A program made the position numbers and the translations under genes. A DNA stretch of 63,682 nt from Gemmatimonadales bacterium (GTDB lineage: Bacteria > Gemmatimonadota > Gemmatimonadetes > Gemmatimonadales > JACORV01), in assembly GCA_035502185.1 (NCBI GenBank), contig DATJUT010000095.1:1-63682 (forward strand). The letters run 5' to 3'. Within the stretch, counting starts at the first letter, position 1. Each line of letters begins with the position of its first letter. The notes under the pieces were generated by a model, which was given only the letters and a program-made list of their open reading frames with translations, was not told the DNA's origin and made no database searches. Of the stretch, positions 31,168 to 43,088 are shown in pieces.

Positions 31168-33107
31168 GGACCTCGTGCGCGCGTGCGCACCTCGTCGGTC
31201 ACCCGCGCGAGGAACGCGTCCTGGGTCACGACCTCCTGCTTCTTCCCGGCGCCGCGGATGCGCACGGCGACCGTGCCGCCCTCCGCCTCGCGTGCGCCGA
31301 TCACCGCCATGTACGGGACCTTCTCCAGCTCCGCCTCGCGGATGCGGTAGTTCAGCGTGTCGCTGCGGTCGTCGAGCGCGGCGCGGATGCCGGCGGCCTG
31401 CAGCCGCGCCCGGAACGCCGCGGCCGCCGCGGTCTGGGCGTCGCTGATCGGCAGCACCCGCACCTGCTCGGGCGAGAGCCACAGCGGGAACGCGCCCGCG
31501 AAGTGCTCGATCAGGAAGCCGATGAACCGCTCCATCGTCCCGTAGATGGCGCGGTGGATCATCACCGGCCGGTGCGGCTTGTTGTCGGCCCCCGTGTACT
31601 CGAGCTGGAACCGCTCCGGCAGCTGGAAGTCGAGCTGGATGGTCGCGCCCTGCCACTCGCGGCCGATCGCGTCGTCGAACTTGATGTCGATCTTCGGCCC
31701 GTAGAACGCGCCGCCGCCGGCGTCGAGACGGTAGGTCACGCCGCGCCGCTTGAGGGCCGCCTCGAGCGCCCGCTCGGCCTGTTCCCACTGCTCGTCGGCG
31801 CCGAGCTTCTTCTCGGGCCGGGTGGCGAGGTCGAGCCGGTAGGCCAGGCCGAAGGTCTTCCCCATCACCAGCTCCACGATGTCGAGCAGCGCGAAGATCT
31901 CCTCCTCGATCTGGTCCGGCCTGAGGAAGATGTGCCCGTCGTCCATCGTGAGGCCGCGCACCCGCAGCATCCCGTGCAGCGTCCCCGACCGCTCGTTGCG
32001 GTAGACGTTGGCGATCTCCGAGAGCCGGAGCGGCAGGTCCCGGTAGCTGCGCTGGCGCGACGCGTACACCAGGATGTGCCCGGGACAGTTCATCGGCTTC
32101 ACCCGGTAGCGCACGTCCTCGCCCTCGCCCTCGCCCGCCGCCATCGCCGGGAACTGGTTCTCCGCGTAGATCGGCAGGTGGCCCGACTTGAGGAACAGCT
32201 GCTCGCGGGTGATGTGCGGCGTGTACACCAGCTGGTTGCCGCGCTCCAGGAGCACGTCCTCGATGAACCGGCGCAGCTGGAACTGGAGCATCGCGCCCTT
32301 GGGGTGCCAGAAGACCAGGCCCGGCCCCACCAGCTCCTGGATGCTGTACAGGTCGAGTTGGCGCCCGAGCAGCCGATGGTCCCGCTTGCGCGCCTCCTCG
32401 AGCCGGCGCAGGTACGCGTCGAGGTCCGCCTTGGCGAACCAGGCGGTGCCGTAGATGCGCTGCAGCATCTGCCGCTTCTCGTCGCCGCGCCAGTACGCAC
32501 CCGCCGCGTGCAGCAGCTTGAAGTGTTGGAGCCGGCCGGTGCTGGCCAGGTGCGGGCCGCGGCACAGGTCCTCGAACGGGCCGTCGCGGTAGACCGAGAT
32601 CACCTCGCCGTCGCCGATCTCGGCCAGGCGCTCGAGCTTCAACGGGTCCGCCGCGAACCGCTTGCGGGCCTCGTCCCGGCTCACCACCTCCCGCTCGATC
32701 GGCCAGTCGGCCGCGACCACCTGCCGCATCTCGGCCTCGATCTTCTCGAGGTCCTCCGGGGTGAACGGGCGCGGCACCTCGAAGTCGTAGTAGAAGCCGT
32801 CGTCGATCGGGGGGCCGAAGCCGATGCCCGCCTCGGGAAACAGCCGCCGCACCGCGGTCGCCAGCACGTGCGCCGCCGAGTGCCGGAGCACGAACAGCGC
32901 ATCCGGATCCTTGTCGGTGAGGATCGCGAACGGACCGGACGACTGCAGCGGACGGTCCAGCTCCACGATCTGGCCGTCGAGACGCGCGGCCACCGCCGCG
33001 CGGGCGAGGCCCGGGCCGATGGCCTGTGCGACGGCCCGCGGCGTGGTCCCGGGGGGGACGCGCCGCTCCGATCCGTCGGGGAGTCTGAGGACGAGCTCCT
33101 GGCTCAT
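31164..33107 (-). CDS. thrS: Threonyl-tRNA synthetase
   Basis: 647 aa from ATG 33107, with GGAG 7 nt upstream. N-terminal TGS domain ([17 protein letters not shown]), editing domain with RHSAAHVLA, then the class II core: [11 protein letters not shown] (zinc Cys), [11 protein letters not shown], and [16 protein letters not shown]. The C-terminal anticodon-binding region starts at [14 protein letters not shown]. It heads the minus-strand operon that continues through thiolase. No T-box leader was recognised in the 153 bp upstream. Confidence 0.98.
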   Translation of the reverse strand: MSQELVLRLPDGSERRVPPGTTPRAVAQAIGPGLARAAVAARLDGQIVELDRPLQSSGPFAILTDKDPDALFVLRHSAAHVLATAVRRLFPEAGIGFGPPIDDGFYYDFEVPRPFTPEDLEKIEAEMRQVVAADWPIEREVVSRDEARKRFAADPLKLERLAEIGDGEVISVYRDGPFEDLCRGPHLASTGRLQHFKLLHAAGAYWRGDEKRQMLQRIYGTAWFAKADLDAYLRRLEEARKRDHRLLGRQLDLYSIQELVGPGLVFWHPKGAMLQFQLRRFIEDVLLERGNQLVYTPHITREQLFLKSGHLPIYAENQFPAMAAGEGEGEDVRYRVKPMNCPGHILVYASRQRSYRDLPLRLSEIANVYRNERSGTLHGMLRVRGLTMDDGHIFLRPDQIEEEIFALLDIVELVMGKTFGLAYRLDLATRPEKKLGADEQWEQAERALEAALKRRGVTYRLDAGGGAFYGPKIDIKFDDAIGREWQGATIQLDFQLPERFQLEYTGADNKPHRPVMIHRAIYGTMERFIGFLIEHFAGAFPLWLSPEQVRVLPISDAQTAAAAAFRARLQAAGIRAALDDRSDTLNYRIREAELEKVPYMAVIGAREAEGGTVAVRIRGAGKKQEVVTQDAFLARVTDEVRTRARGP

Positions 33108-33260
33108 GACGCTCCGGGAGGCGCGCCCGCGGGCGGGCCGCTTCCCTCCGACATGCGCGGCTGGGCGGGGCGCAACTTGCGACAGGAAGCCCGCTTCGCC
33201 ACTGTTAGAGACTGGCCTGCAATGTAGCGAGAGGTCACTACTGTTTCCACCGGAGTCAGG

Positions 33261-33725
33261 GTGTCGCGCCACGAGGACCGCTCCCGATTCACCATCGGCG
33301 ACCTGCTGCTGTTGGCGACCGGCGCGGGGCTCGGCCTCGTGGCCGGGTACTTCGCCGCCGAGCGGGTGGGCCGGGTGAACGCTCGGCGGGTCGCGGGGGC
33401 GCTGGAGCGGTGGACGGCGCGGGCCCGCCCGCCCAGGCAGCGGTGGACCGACGAGGACGCCGAGCGACTGGAGTCGCGGGTCCTGGACGCGCTGCGCCGC
33501 GACGCCGTCCTGGGGCGCCGCGCGGTGCGGGTGCGGGTGCTGGAAGGCGGCATCGTCGAGCTCGCCGGGCGGGTCAGGAGCGCCGGCGAGGTCAGCCTCG
33601 CCGGCGAGGTGGTGCGGGCCGTGGCCGGGGTCCGCACGGTGCTCAATCATCTGCTGGTGCCGGGAGCGGACGGCGAGGCCCGGGCGGTGCCGGGGCCGAG
33701 CACGCCGCTGGCCGCGCGCAGCTGA
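33261..33725 (+). CDS. BON-domain protein
   Basis: 154 aa from GTG 33261, GGAG nearby upstream. A glycine-rich hydrophobic N-terminal segment (DLLLLATGAGLGLVAGYFAA) looks like a membrane anchor. The middle and end (LESRVLDALRRDAVLGRRAVRVRVLEGGIVELAGRV...VAGVRTVLNHLLV) match the BON fold, which binds lipids or phospholipid surfaces in osmotic stress and outer-membrane proteins. Divergent from thrS; a terminator follows. Confidence 0.85.
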   Translation: MSRHEDRSRFTIGDLLLLATGAGLGLVAGYFAAERVGRVNARRVAGALERWTARARPPRQRWTDEDAERLESRVLDALRRDAVLGRRAVRVRVLEGGIVELAGRVRSAGEVSLAGEVVRAVAGVRTVLNHLLVPGADGEARAVPGPSTPLAARS

Positions 33726-33750
33726 GGCACGCTCGATGTCCCTGTTCCGC

Positions 33751-33773
33751 GGCCCGCTCAGTGCGGGCCTTTT
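33751..33773 (+). terminator. Terminator or leader hairpin between the BON gene and valS
   Basis: A 7-bp stem GGCCCGC / GCGGGCC with a 5-nt loop followed by TTTT. It lies only 16 nt before the valS start, so it could end the BON transcript or act within a valS leader. Confidence 0.65.
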
Positions 33774-33788
33774 CGTGAAGGCGCCGCG

Positions 33789-36484
<2,696 letters not shown>

Positions 36485-36494
<10 letters not shown>

Positions 36495-37873
36495 CCACCG
36501 CCGCGGCCGTGGCCCTGACGGTGGGCTGCGCGTACGCGGGCGACCCGCCCGGCGGCCCGCCCGACACCACGCCCCCGACCGTGCTGCGAGTCGTGCCCGA
36601 GTCGGGCGCCGTGCTGGCGGAGCCACCGCACCAGGCCGAGATCGACTTCGACGAGGTGATCTCGGAGCAGCTCGCCGGCCAGCAGCGCGACATCGGGGGC
36701 GCGGTGATCCTGTCGCCCGTGACCGGCAAGGTCAGCGTGGGATGGCACCGCACCCGGCTCACGATCGACCCCAAGGGCGGCTTCCGCGCCGGACGGATCT
36801 ACCGGCTCGAGCTGCTGCCCGGCATCACCGACCTGCGCCAGAACCGGATGAAGCGGGGCCGGCTCGTCGTCTTCTCCACCGGACCGCCGATTCCGGCCGC
36901 CACGCTCACCGGCACGGTCGTGGACTGGCCGGGCAACAAGGCGGCGCCGGGCGCCCTCGTCGAAGCGGTGCTGCTGCCCGACTCGCTGCCCTACCGGGCC
37001 GTGGCCGACTCCGCGGGCAACTTCGCGATGCCGGTGATGCCGGCGGGCGAGTACCAGGTGTACGGCGTGGTGGATCAGAACGGCAACCGGCGCCGCGAGC
37101 CGCGCGAGGCGTACGACGTGACGCGCGTGACGCTGCAGGACTCGGCATCCCTGGAGCTGTACGCCTTCACGCACGACACCGTCGGGCCCCGGCTCCGCAC
37201 CGTCGAGGCGGTGGACTCCCTGACCCTCAGGCTCTCCTTCGACCGGCCGCTCGATCCGTCGGTGGCGCCGGACACGTCGCAGGTCCACCTCGCGACCGCG
37301 GACGACTCCACCACCTACCTCGCGCTGGCCGGTGTGCTCACCCCGGCCGGCTACGACAGCGTGACCAAGGCCGCCGCGGCGGCCGCGGCCGCGGCCGACA
37401 GCCTGAAGCGGGCGGCGACCGCCGCCGCCGCGGCCAGGGACACGACCCGGCGCCAGCCCCCGGCGCCGGCGCCCGCCGCGCCGCCTCCCGTCCCGGCCGC
37501 GGCGCCCTCGCGGCCCCGCGGCGGAGCGGCGGCGCCGCTGCCCGGGCGACCGACGCGCTCCGACACGACCCGCGCGATGCGGATGCTGCTGCGCCGGCCC
37601 GCGCCGACCGATGTCCGCATCGTCCGCCTGGCGGCCCCGCTCCAGCCCGGCTCCCGCTACGTCGTGACGACCGCCGGCCTCAAGGGCCTCACCGGCATCC
37701 TGGGGCATGGGCACGCCGCGCTGCTCGCGCCCAAGCCCGCCGCGCGGCGGGCCGGAGCGGCCGGCGACTCGCTGCGGGCCGGCGCAGCAGCCGATTCGCT
37801 CCGCGGCGCACGGGCGGCGGCCGATTCGCTGCGCCCGGCGCGCGACTCCACGCGGCCGGCACCGCCCGAATGA
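36485..37873 (+). CDS. Lipoprotein with N-terminal Big_5/SbsA-type Ig domain
   Basis: 462 aa. Signal ending in LTVGC followed by AYAGDPPGG, then DTTPPTVLRVVPESGAVLAEPP ... IDFDEVI, the typical Ig-like start of Gemmatimonadota and Bacteroidetes lipoproteins. A carboxypeptidase-regulatory-like segment follows (LTGTVVDWPGNKAAPGALVEAV ... MPAGEYQVYGVVD). The C-terminal third is low-complexity Ala/Pro with repeated ADSLR units. Its start overlaps valS and its stop overlaps selA (ATGA). Likely outer-membrane anchored; role unknown. Confidence 0.8.
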
Positions 37874-39294
37874 GCGATCCCCGGCGCGGCCTCCCGTCGG
37901 TGAGCCGGCTGCTCGCCGACGGCGACGTGGCCGCCGTGCTGGCCGGCGCGCCGCGCGCCCTGGCCCTGCGCGTCGTGCGGCAGGCCGTCGCCGAGGCGCG
38001 GGAGTCGCCGGAGTCGGCGCCCCGCGACCCCGCGGCGTGGGCGGGCGCGGTGTCGCGGGCGCTGCTAGTCGCCACCCGGCCGACGCTCCGGCGCTGCATC
38101 AACGCCACTGGCGTGGTGCTGCACACCAACCTCGGCCGGGCACCGCTCGCCGAGGCCGCCCGCCGGGCCATCGGCGAGGTCGCGCCCGGCTACTCCACCC
38201 TCGAGTACGATCCCGAGCGCGGCACGCGCGGCGACCGCCACCAGCACTGCGCCGCACTGGTGACCGAGCTCACCGGCGCCGCGGGCGCGATGGTCGTGAA
38301 CAACGCCGCGTCGGCTCTCCTGCTCGCCCTGGCGGTCGCGGCGGCCGGCGGCGACGTGGTCGTCTCGCGCGGTGAGCTGATCGAGATCGGCGGCGGCTTC
38401 CGCATCCCCGAGATCCTCGCCACCAGCGGCGCGCGGCTCGTCGAGGTCGGCACGACCAACCGCACGCGGCTCGCGGACTACGAACGGGCGCTCGGTGCCA
38501 CGGCCCCGGCGAGGAGGGGCGCGCGAAAGCCCGCACGCGCTGCCGCGCGCGCGGAGCCGGGGCCGGTGGCCCTCCTCAAGGTCCACCGCTCGAACTTCCG
38601 GCAGGAGGGCTTCGTCGCCGAGGCGTCCCTCGCCGAGCTGGTGGCGCTCGGCCGCAAGCGGCGGGTCCCGGTGATCTACGACCTCGGCGGCGGGCTGATG
38701 CTCGACCTCGCCGCCGACGGCCTCGCGGGCGAGCCCACGCTGCCTGACGCCGTGCGGAGCGGCGCCACGGCCGTGGTCGCGTCCGGCGACAAGCTGCTCG
38801 GCGGGCCGCAGGCCGGCATCCTCGCGGGGGGCGCGGCCTTCCTGGCGCGGTGCCGGTCCCACCCGCTGGCGCGCGCGGTTCGGGCCGACAAGCTCACGCT
38901 GGGGGCGCTGGCCGCGACGCTCGCGCTCTACCGCGACCCCGGCACGGCGCGGCGAGACGTGCCGGTGCTCCGGATGCTCACGGCGCCGCTCCCCGCCCTC
39001 GAGGCGCGGGCCGGCGCGCTCGCCGCCCGCCTCCCGGCCGGCGCGCGTGCGGCCCTCGCGCCGACCCGCGCGGCCGTCGGGGGCGGGGCCTTCCCGGGCA
39101 CCGAGCTGCCGAGCGCCGGCGTCACCGTCGCCCCCTTGGGCGTGTCCGCCGCCGAGTTCGCCCGGCGGCTGCGCCTCGGCGATCCGCCCGTGATCACGGT
39201 CGTCTCCGGGAGCCGGGTGGTGCTGGACGTCCGCACCATCCTCCCGGACGACGAGCCGGCCGTGATCGGGGCGGTGGCCGCCGCGCTCGCGTAG
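37870..39294 (+). CDS. selA: L-seryl-tRNA(Sec) selenium transferase
   Basis: 474 aa. PLP enzyme converting Ser-tRNA(Sec) to Sec-tRNA(Sec). Visible: RRCINATGVVLHTNLGRAPL, YSTLEYDPERGTRGDR, VNNAASALLLAL, SRGELIEIGGGFRIPEI, KVHRSNFRQEGFV and ASGDKLLGGPQAGI with the PLP lysine. An extra basic insert (RRGARKPARAAARAEP) lies before the PLP domain's last part. No selB, selD or tRNA(Sec) is in the window. Coupled to the upstream lipoprotein and 4 nt before gmhB. Confidence 0.95.
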   Translation: MSDPRRGLPSVSRLLADGDVAAVLAGAPRALALRVVRQAVAEARESPESAPRDPAAWAGAVSRALLVATRPTLRRCINATGVVLHTNLGRAPLAEAARRAIGEVAPGYSTLEYDPERGTRGDRHQHCAALVTELTGAAGAMVVNNAASALLLALAVAAAGGDVVVSRGELIEIGGGFRIPEILATSGARLVEVGTTNRTRLADYERALGATAPARRGARKPARAAARAEPGPVALLKVHRSNFRQEGFVAEASLAELVALGRKRRVPVIYDLGGGLMLDLAADGLAGEPTLPDAVRSGATAVVASGDKLLGGPQAGILAGGAAFLARCRSHPLARAVRADKLTLGALAATLALYRDPGTARRDVPVLRMLTAPLPALEARAGALAARLPAGARAALAPTRAAVGGGAFPGTELPSAGVTVAPLGVSAAEFARRLRLGDPPVITVVSGSRVVLDVRTILPDDEPAVIGAVAAALA

Positions 39295-39298
39295 CGCG

Positions 39299-39844
39299 AT
39301 GCGCGGCGCCGTCTTCCTCGACCGCGACGGCACACTGGTCCGGGACCCGGGCTACCTCCACGACCCCGACCTGGTCGAGCTGCTGCCCGGCGTGGCCCCG
39401 GGCCTCGCGACGCTCGCGCGGGCCGGATGGCCGCTGGTGATCGTGAGCAACCAGTCGGGCATGGCCCGCGGCCTGTACGGTCCCGAGGCCTTCGCCGCCG
39501 TCCTGACGCGCCTCGGCGCGCTGCTCGCGCCCCAGGGCGTGCGTTTCGCCGCCGCGTACTTCTGCCCGCACCATCCCGACTTCACCGGCCCCTGCGACTG
39601 TCGCAAGCCCGGCGTCGCGCTGTTCGAGCAGGCCGCACGGGAGCACCGTCTCGACCTCGCCCGATCGTGGATGGTGGGCGACCGGCTGAGCGACGTCGAG
39701 CCGGCGCGGCGGCTCGGCGGGCACGGCCTGCTGCTCGAGTCGGCCGAGGCCCCGGACGAGGCCGCCAGGGCCCGCACGATGGGCTTCGCCGTGGCGCCGG
39801 ATCTGGTCGCCGCGGCCCGCATCATCGGCGAGCCGGCGCCGTGA
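39299..39844 (+). CDS. gmhB: D-glycero-beta-D-manno-heptose 1,7-bisphosphate 7-phosphatase (HAD)
   Basis: 181 aa. HAD phosphatase: nucleophile motif FLDRDGTLVRD, SNQSGMARGLY, the zinc loop CPHHPDFTGPCDCRKPG, and MVGDRLSDVEPARRLG. This arrangement is GmhB, for ADP-heptose in LPS; a related histidinol-phosphatase role cannot be fully excluded. Presence suggests a heptose-containing outer-membrane LPS. Confidence 0.9.
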   Translation: MRGAVFLDRDGTLVRDPGYLHDPDLVELLPGVAPGLATLARAGWPLVIVSNQSGMARGLYGPEAFAAVLTRLGALLAPQGVRFAAAYFCPHHPDFTGPCDCRKPGVALFEQAAREHRLDLARSWMVGDRLSDVEPARRLGGHGLLLESAEAPDEAARARTMGFAVAPDLVAAARIIGEPAP

Positions 39845-39879
39845 CTCCAGTCACATCGAACCCGTTGGCACCGCTGGTA

Positions 39880-39907
39880 TTGCGCGGGCCGCGGCCCGCC
39901 ATATACT
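39880..39907 (+). promoter_or_regulatory. Promoter with a 16-bp palindrome inside the spacer
   Basis: TTGCGC (39880-39885), 16-bp spacer, TATACT (39902-39907), about 70 bp before the PPC gene start. A perfect 16-bp palindrome GCGGGCCGCGGCCCGC occupies 39884-39899, overlapping the -35 element and most of the spacer, an operator-like position. Confidence 0.6.
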
Positions 39908-39977
39908 CACCCCGAGCAGGATGCCATTCGCGGGGCCGCTCGCGCCCCATCCGCACCCATTGAGGAGGTACGTCTTT

Positions 39978-41603
39978 ATGTCGCTTCGTCGCGGTGCTGC
40001 CGTCGGGCGCACGCTGGCGGTGGGCCTCGCGTTGGCGGCTGCCCTCGCGCTGCCGGTTCGGGCGCAACAGCAGATACCGATCAACACGCCGGTCACCGGG
40101 CAGATCACGCAGTTCGACCCGCTGTTGACCGATCAGACGCATTACAAGGTCTTCACCTTCCAGGGCACCGCCGGCCAGACCGTGCAGATCGACCTGCTGT
40201 CGGCCGACTTCGACGCGTACCTCTACCTCAAGGACCAGACCGGGAGCACCCTCGCCCAGGACGACGACGGCGGCGGCGGGCGCAACTCCCGCATCGTCCA
40301 CGTGCTGCCGTACACGGGGATGTACCAGATCTACGCCAACACGGTCGGCCGCGGCGAGACGGGCGCGTTCACGCTGCAGGTCCGGAGCGGGGGCGAGGCG
40401 CCGCCGCCGCAGATGGCGCAGGTGCCTTCCTCCGGGATGTCGCAGCAGATCCCCATCGGCACGACCGTCCAGGGCGAGCTGACGGCGAGTGACCCGACGA
40501 TGACCGACGGGTCGCACTACAAGATGTTCACCTTCATGGGCACGGCCGGGCAGACGGTGCAGATCGACCTGATGTCCACCGCGTTCGACTCGTACCTGTA
40601 CCTGCGCAACTCCAACGGTCAGTCCATCGCCACCGACGACGACGGCGGCGGCAACCTCAACTCCCGGATCATCCACCAGCTGCCGTACACCGGCATGTAC
40701 CAGGTCCTGGCCAACACCCTGCGCTCGGGGCAGTACGGGCCGTTCACGCTCCAGATCCAGCCCGCGCAGGCGAGCGGCCCCGTGGTCACCACCCTGCAGC
40801 CCGGGGTGGTCAGCAACCTGCCGTCCGTCAACGCGCTCGGCCTGGTCGGCCAGATCGGGCTCAATCAGCAGGCGCAGAACACGCTGATCTCGGGCGGCGT
40901 GGCCTGGAACAACAAGCCGATCCATCTCTACGGCTACCAGTGCTCGCCGGGGCAGTCCGCGCAGTTCGACGTGCTGTCGAGCTGGGACAACTACCTCATC
41001 GTGTTCGACCCGAACGGCGTCGAGATCGCGCACGACGACGACGGCGGCGAGGGACTGAACGCGCGGCTGCGGTTCTCCTGCCCCTCGGCGGGACAGTACC
41101 GGCTCGGCGTCACGACGGGCCTGGCCTCGACGACGCCGGGGTCCTATACGCTCCAGGTGCAGCAGATCGCGGCCGTGGGCCAGGTCGTGCCGCTGCAGGG
41201 CGGCGTCGCGCCGCAGGTGACGCCCACCGTGACGCCGCCGTCCGCCGGGACGCCGACCAACATGATCCCGGCGCCGGGCCAGACCGGCCAGATCATGATC
41301 GGCCAGACGGTGCAGGGCCGCCTCGAGGCGGGCGACCAGACGATGGGCTCGGACAGCACGTATGCGGACATCTGGCAGTTCCAGGCGAGCGCCGGGCAGG
41401 CCGTGGCCATCCAGCTCAGCTCGGAGGATTTTCCGACCTACCTCCAGCTGCTCGACGGCGCGGGCAACGTGCTGCAGGAGTCGGCCGGGCACCCGAACTC
41501 GGGCCTGGCGTACACCCTTTCGTCGGCGGGGACGTACCAGATCGTGGTGAACAGCAACGGCCGCCAGCGGCGGACGGGGCTGTACGTCCTGACCGTCCGC
41601 TAG
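39978..41603 (+). CDS. Exported protein with four PPC domains
   Basis: 541 aa from ATG 39978, with GAGGAGGT 8 nt upstream; an in-frame upstream ATG at 39921 is rejected. Signal peptide GLALAAALALPVRAQ. Then four PPC (bacterial pre-peptidase C-terminal) units, each with VxIDLxSxxFDxYLYL-type strands and, in the first three, an acidic loop: AQDDDGGGG, ATDDDGGGN, AHDDDGGEG. The fourth has lost it (LQESAGHPN). PPC domains normally trail secreted proteases; here they form the whole protein. First of three adjacent PPC genes. Confidence 0.9.
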   Translation: MSLRRGAAVGRTLAVGLALAAALALPVRAQQQIPINTPVTGQITQFDPLLTDQTHYKVFTFQGTAGQTVQIDLLSADFDAYLYLKDQTGSTLAQDDDGGGGRNSRIVHVLPYTGMYQIYANTVGRGETGAFTLQVRSGGEAPPPQMAQVPSSGMSQQIPIGTTVQGELTASDPTMTDGSHYKMFTFMGTAGQTVQIDLMSTAFDSYLYLRNSNGQSIATDDDGGGNLNSRIIHQLPYTGMYQVLANTLRSGQYGPFTLQIQPAQASGPVVTTLQPGVVSNLPSVNALGLVGQIGLNQQAQNTLISGGVAWNNKPIHLYGYQCSPGQSAQFDVLSSWDNYLIVFDPNGVEIAHDDDGGEGLNARLRFSCPSAGQYRLGVTTGLASTTPGSYTLQVQQIAAVGQVVPLQGGVAPQVTPTVTPPSAGTPTNMIPAPGQTGQIMIGQTVQGRLEAGDQTMGSDSTYADIWQFQASAGQAVAIQLSSEDFPTYLQLLDGAGNVLQESAGHPNSGLAYTLSSAGTYQIVVNSNGRQRRTGLYVLTVR

Positions 41604-41619
41604 GGGGCGGCGCGGCGGG

Positions 41620-42150
41620 GTGCGCGTGAGTGCCGGGGGCGCCGGCCTCGGAGGCGCTGCGGCCAGGAGCGCGCTCGCGGTGCTCGGCCTCGCCGCCGTG
41701 GCGGGGCTCGAGCCGCTGGCGGCGCAGCAGGCCGATCACGCGCACCCGCTCGCGGTCCATCCTCCGGGGGCCGCGCCGTCGGGGCCCGCGCCGGCGGCGA
41801 ACGAGGTCCCGGCGCCGGGCGAGACGGGGTTCATCCGGGTCGGCCAGACGATGCGCGGCGCGCTGGAGCCCGGCGACCTGCTGATGGCGGACTCCACGTT
41901 CGCCGACGTGTGGGAGTTCACCGGCGCGGCGGGCGAGAAGGTCACCATCGAGGCGCGGTCGGACGAATTCGACACGTTCCTGCAGCTCCTGGACTCCTCC
42001 GGGACGAAGATCGCCGAGGACGACGACTCGGGGGGCGACCTGAACTCCCGCCTCGCCGTCACGCTCCCGGCAGCGGGCCGGTACCGGATCGTCGTGAACA
42101 GCGCGGGCCACGAGCGGCGCGCCGGCAGGTACACGGTGTCCATCCAGTAG
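41620..42150 (+). CDS. Exported single PPC-domain protein
   Basis: 176 aa, GTG start. Signal peptide ALAVLGLAAVAGLEPLAAQ, then a His/Pro-rich linker (ADHAHPLAVHPPGAAPSG) and one PPC domain with AEDDDSGGDLNSRL and AAGRYRIVVNSAG. Strong resemblance to the last unit of the preceding protein (VNSAGHERRAGRY against VNSNGRQRRTGLY), indicating tandem duplication. 16 bp downstream of that gene. Confidence 0.85.
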   Translation: MRVSAGGAGLGGAAARSALAVLGLAAVAGLEPLAAQQADHAHPLAVHPPGAAPSGPAPAANEVPAPGETGFIRVGQTMRGALEPGDLLMADSTFADVWEFTGAAGEKVTIEARSDEFDTFLQLLDSSGTKIAEDDDSGGDLNSRLAVTLPAAGRYRIVVNSAGHERRAGRYTVSIQ

Positions 42151-42196
42151 GCGCACGCACCTTCACAGGCAGTCCCGAACGGCGGCGGAGACCTCG

Positions 42197-42976
42197 ATGA
42201 CGCGAACCCACTATGCCCTCGCGCTGCTGGCCCTGGCCGGCTGCGCTCCCAGCCGGCCGGAGGCGATCGCGCCGGTGGTCCGCACGCTGGCGATGAACAG
42301 CGAGGCGACCGGGCGGCTGACCCGGTCCGACGCGCGGCTGCGCGACAGCAGCGTCTACCAGGCGTGGCGGTTCGACGCCCAGGCCGGGCAGATCGTCCAG
42401 ATCGACGTCGCGTCCGTCGCCTTCGACGCCTTCGCGATCCTCCAGACCACGGACGACTCGATACTGGCCCGCGACGACGACAGCGGCGGCCAGCGAAACG
42501 CGCGGATCATCTTCACCATCCCGGCCACCGGCAGTTACGAGATCCTCGCCAACAGCTGGCAGCGGGGACACTACGGCCCGTACACGGTGCGCCTGCGCAG
42601 CCTGGGGATGGCCTCGGGCGGCAGCGCCCCGGGCGGCGTGCTGCCGGGCACGGTCGGCCAGATCATGCGCGGCCAGACGATGTCCGGCCGCCTCAGCCCC
42701 ACCGACCCCAAGCTCTCGGACGGGTCGGTCTACCAGGCGTGGACCTACATCGGCACGACCGGCGAGACGATCACGGTGGACGTGGTGTCGACGGACTTCG
42801 ACGCGTACGCCATCGTCCAGGACGGGAACGGCGTGAAGCTCGCCGCGGACGACGACTCGGGGGGCGGGACCAATGCCCGCATCGTCTACACCCTCCCGTA
42901 CTCGGGTGCGTACCGCATCATCGCCAATACGTACCGTCAGGGGTCGTTCGGAGCGTTCTCGATGTCGGTGCGATAG
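42197..42976 (+). CDS. Lipoprotein with two PPC domains
   Basis: 259 aa. Perfect lipobox ALLALAGC at the N-terminus. Two PPC units, each with the acidic loop (ARDDDSGGQRNARI and AADDDSGGGTNARI) and the closing aromatic strand (SYEILANS, AYRIIANT). Third of three consecutive PPC genes; likely anchored in the outer membrane or facing the periplasm. A hairpin follows at 43040. Confidence 0.87.
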   Translation: MTRTHYALALLALAGCAPSRPEAIAPVVRTLAMNSEATGRLTRSDARLRDSSVYQAWRFDAQAGQIVQIDVASVAFDAFAILQTTDDSILARDDDSGGQRNARIIFTIPATGSYEILANSWQRGHYGPYTVRLRSLGMASGGSAPGGVLPGTVGQIMRGQTMSGRLSPTDPKLSDGSVYQAWTYIGTTGETITVDVVSTDFDAYAIVQDGNGVKLAADDDSGGGTNARIVYTLPYSGAYRIIANTYRQGSFGAFSMSVR

Positions 42977-43039
42977 CCGGGCGGCCCCCGGGGCCGTCGG
43001 CCGAACCCGGGGGCGGTGTTACGAAGTGGTGACGGACGC

Positions 43040-43070
43040 GGGGCCTTCCCTTGCCCTCGGGGAAGGCCCC
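43040..43070 (+). terminator. GC hairpin after the PPC gene cluster
   Basis: An 11-bp perfect stem GGGGCCTTCCC / GGGAAGGCCCC with a 9-nt loop, then GTATTCCTT. It lacks a long T-run but marks the end of the PPC genes and lies just before purN. Confidence 0.6.
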
Positions 43071-43088
43071 GTATTCCTTCCTGACATC

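Noticed and set aside
33108-33260. T-box or other aminoacyl-tRNA synthetase leader before thrS
   Set aside because: No T-box sequence or stem pattern was seen, and T-boxes are mainly a Firmicutes/Actinobacteria feature.
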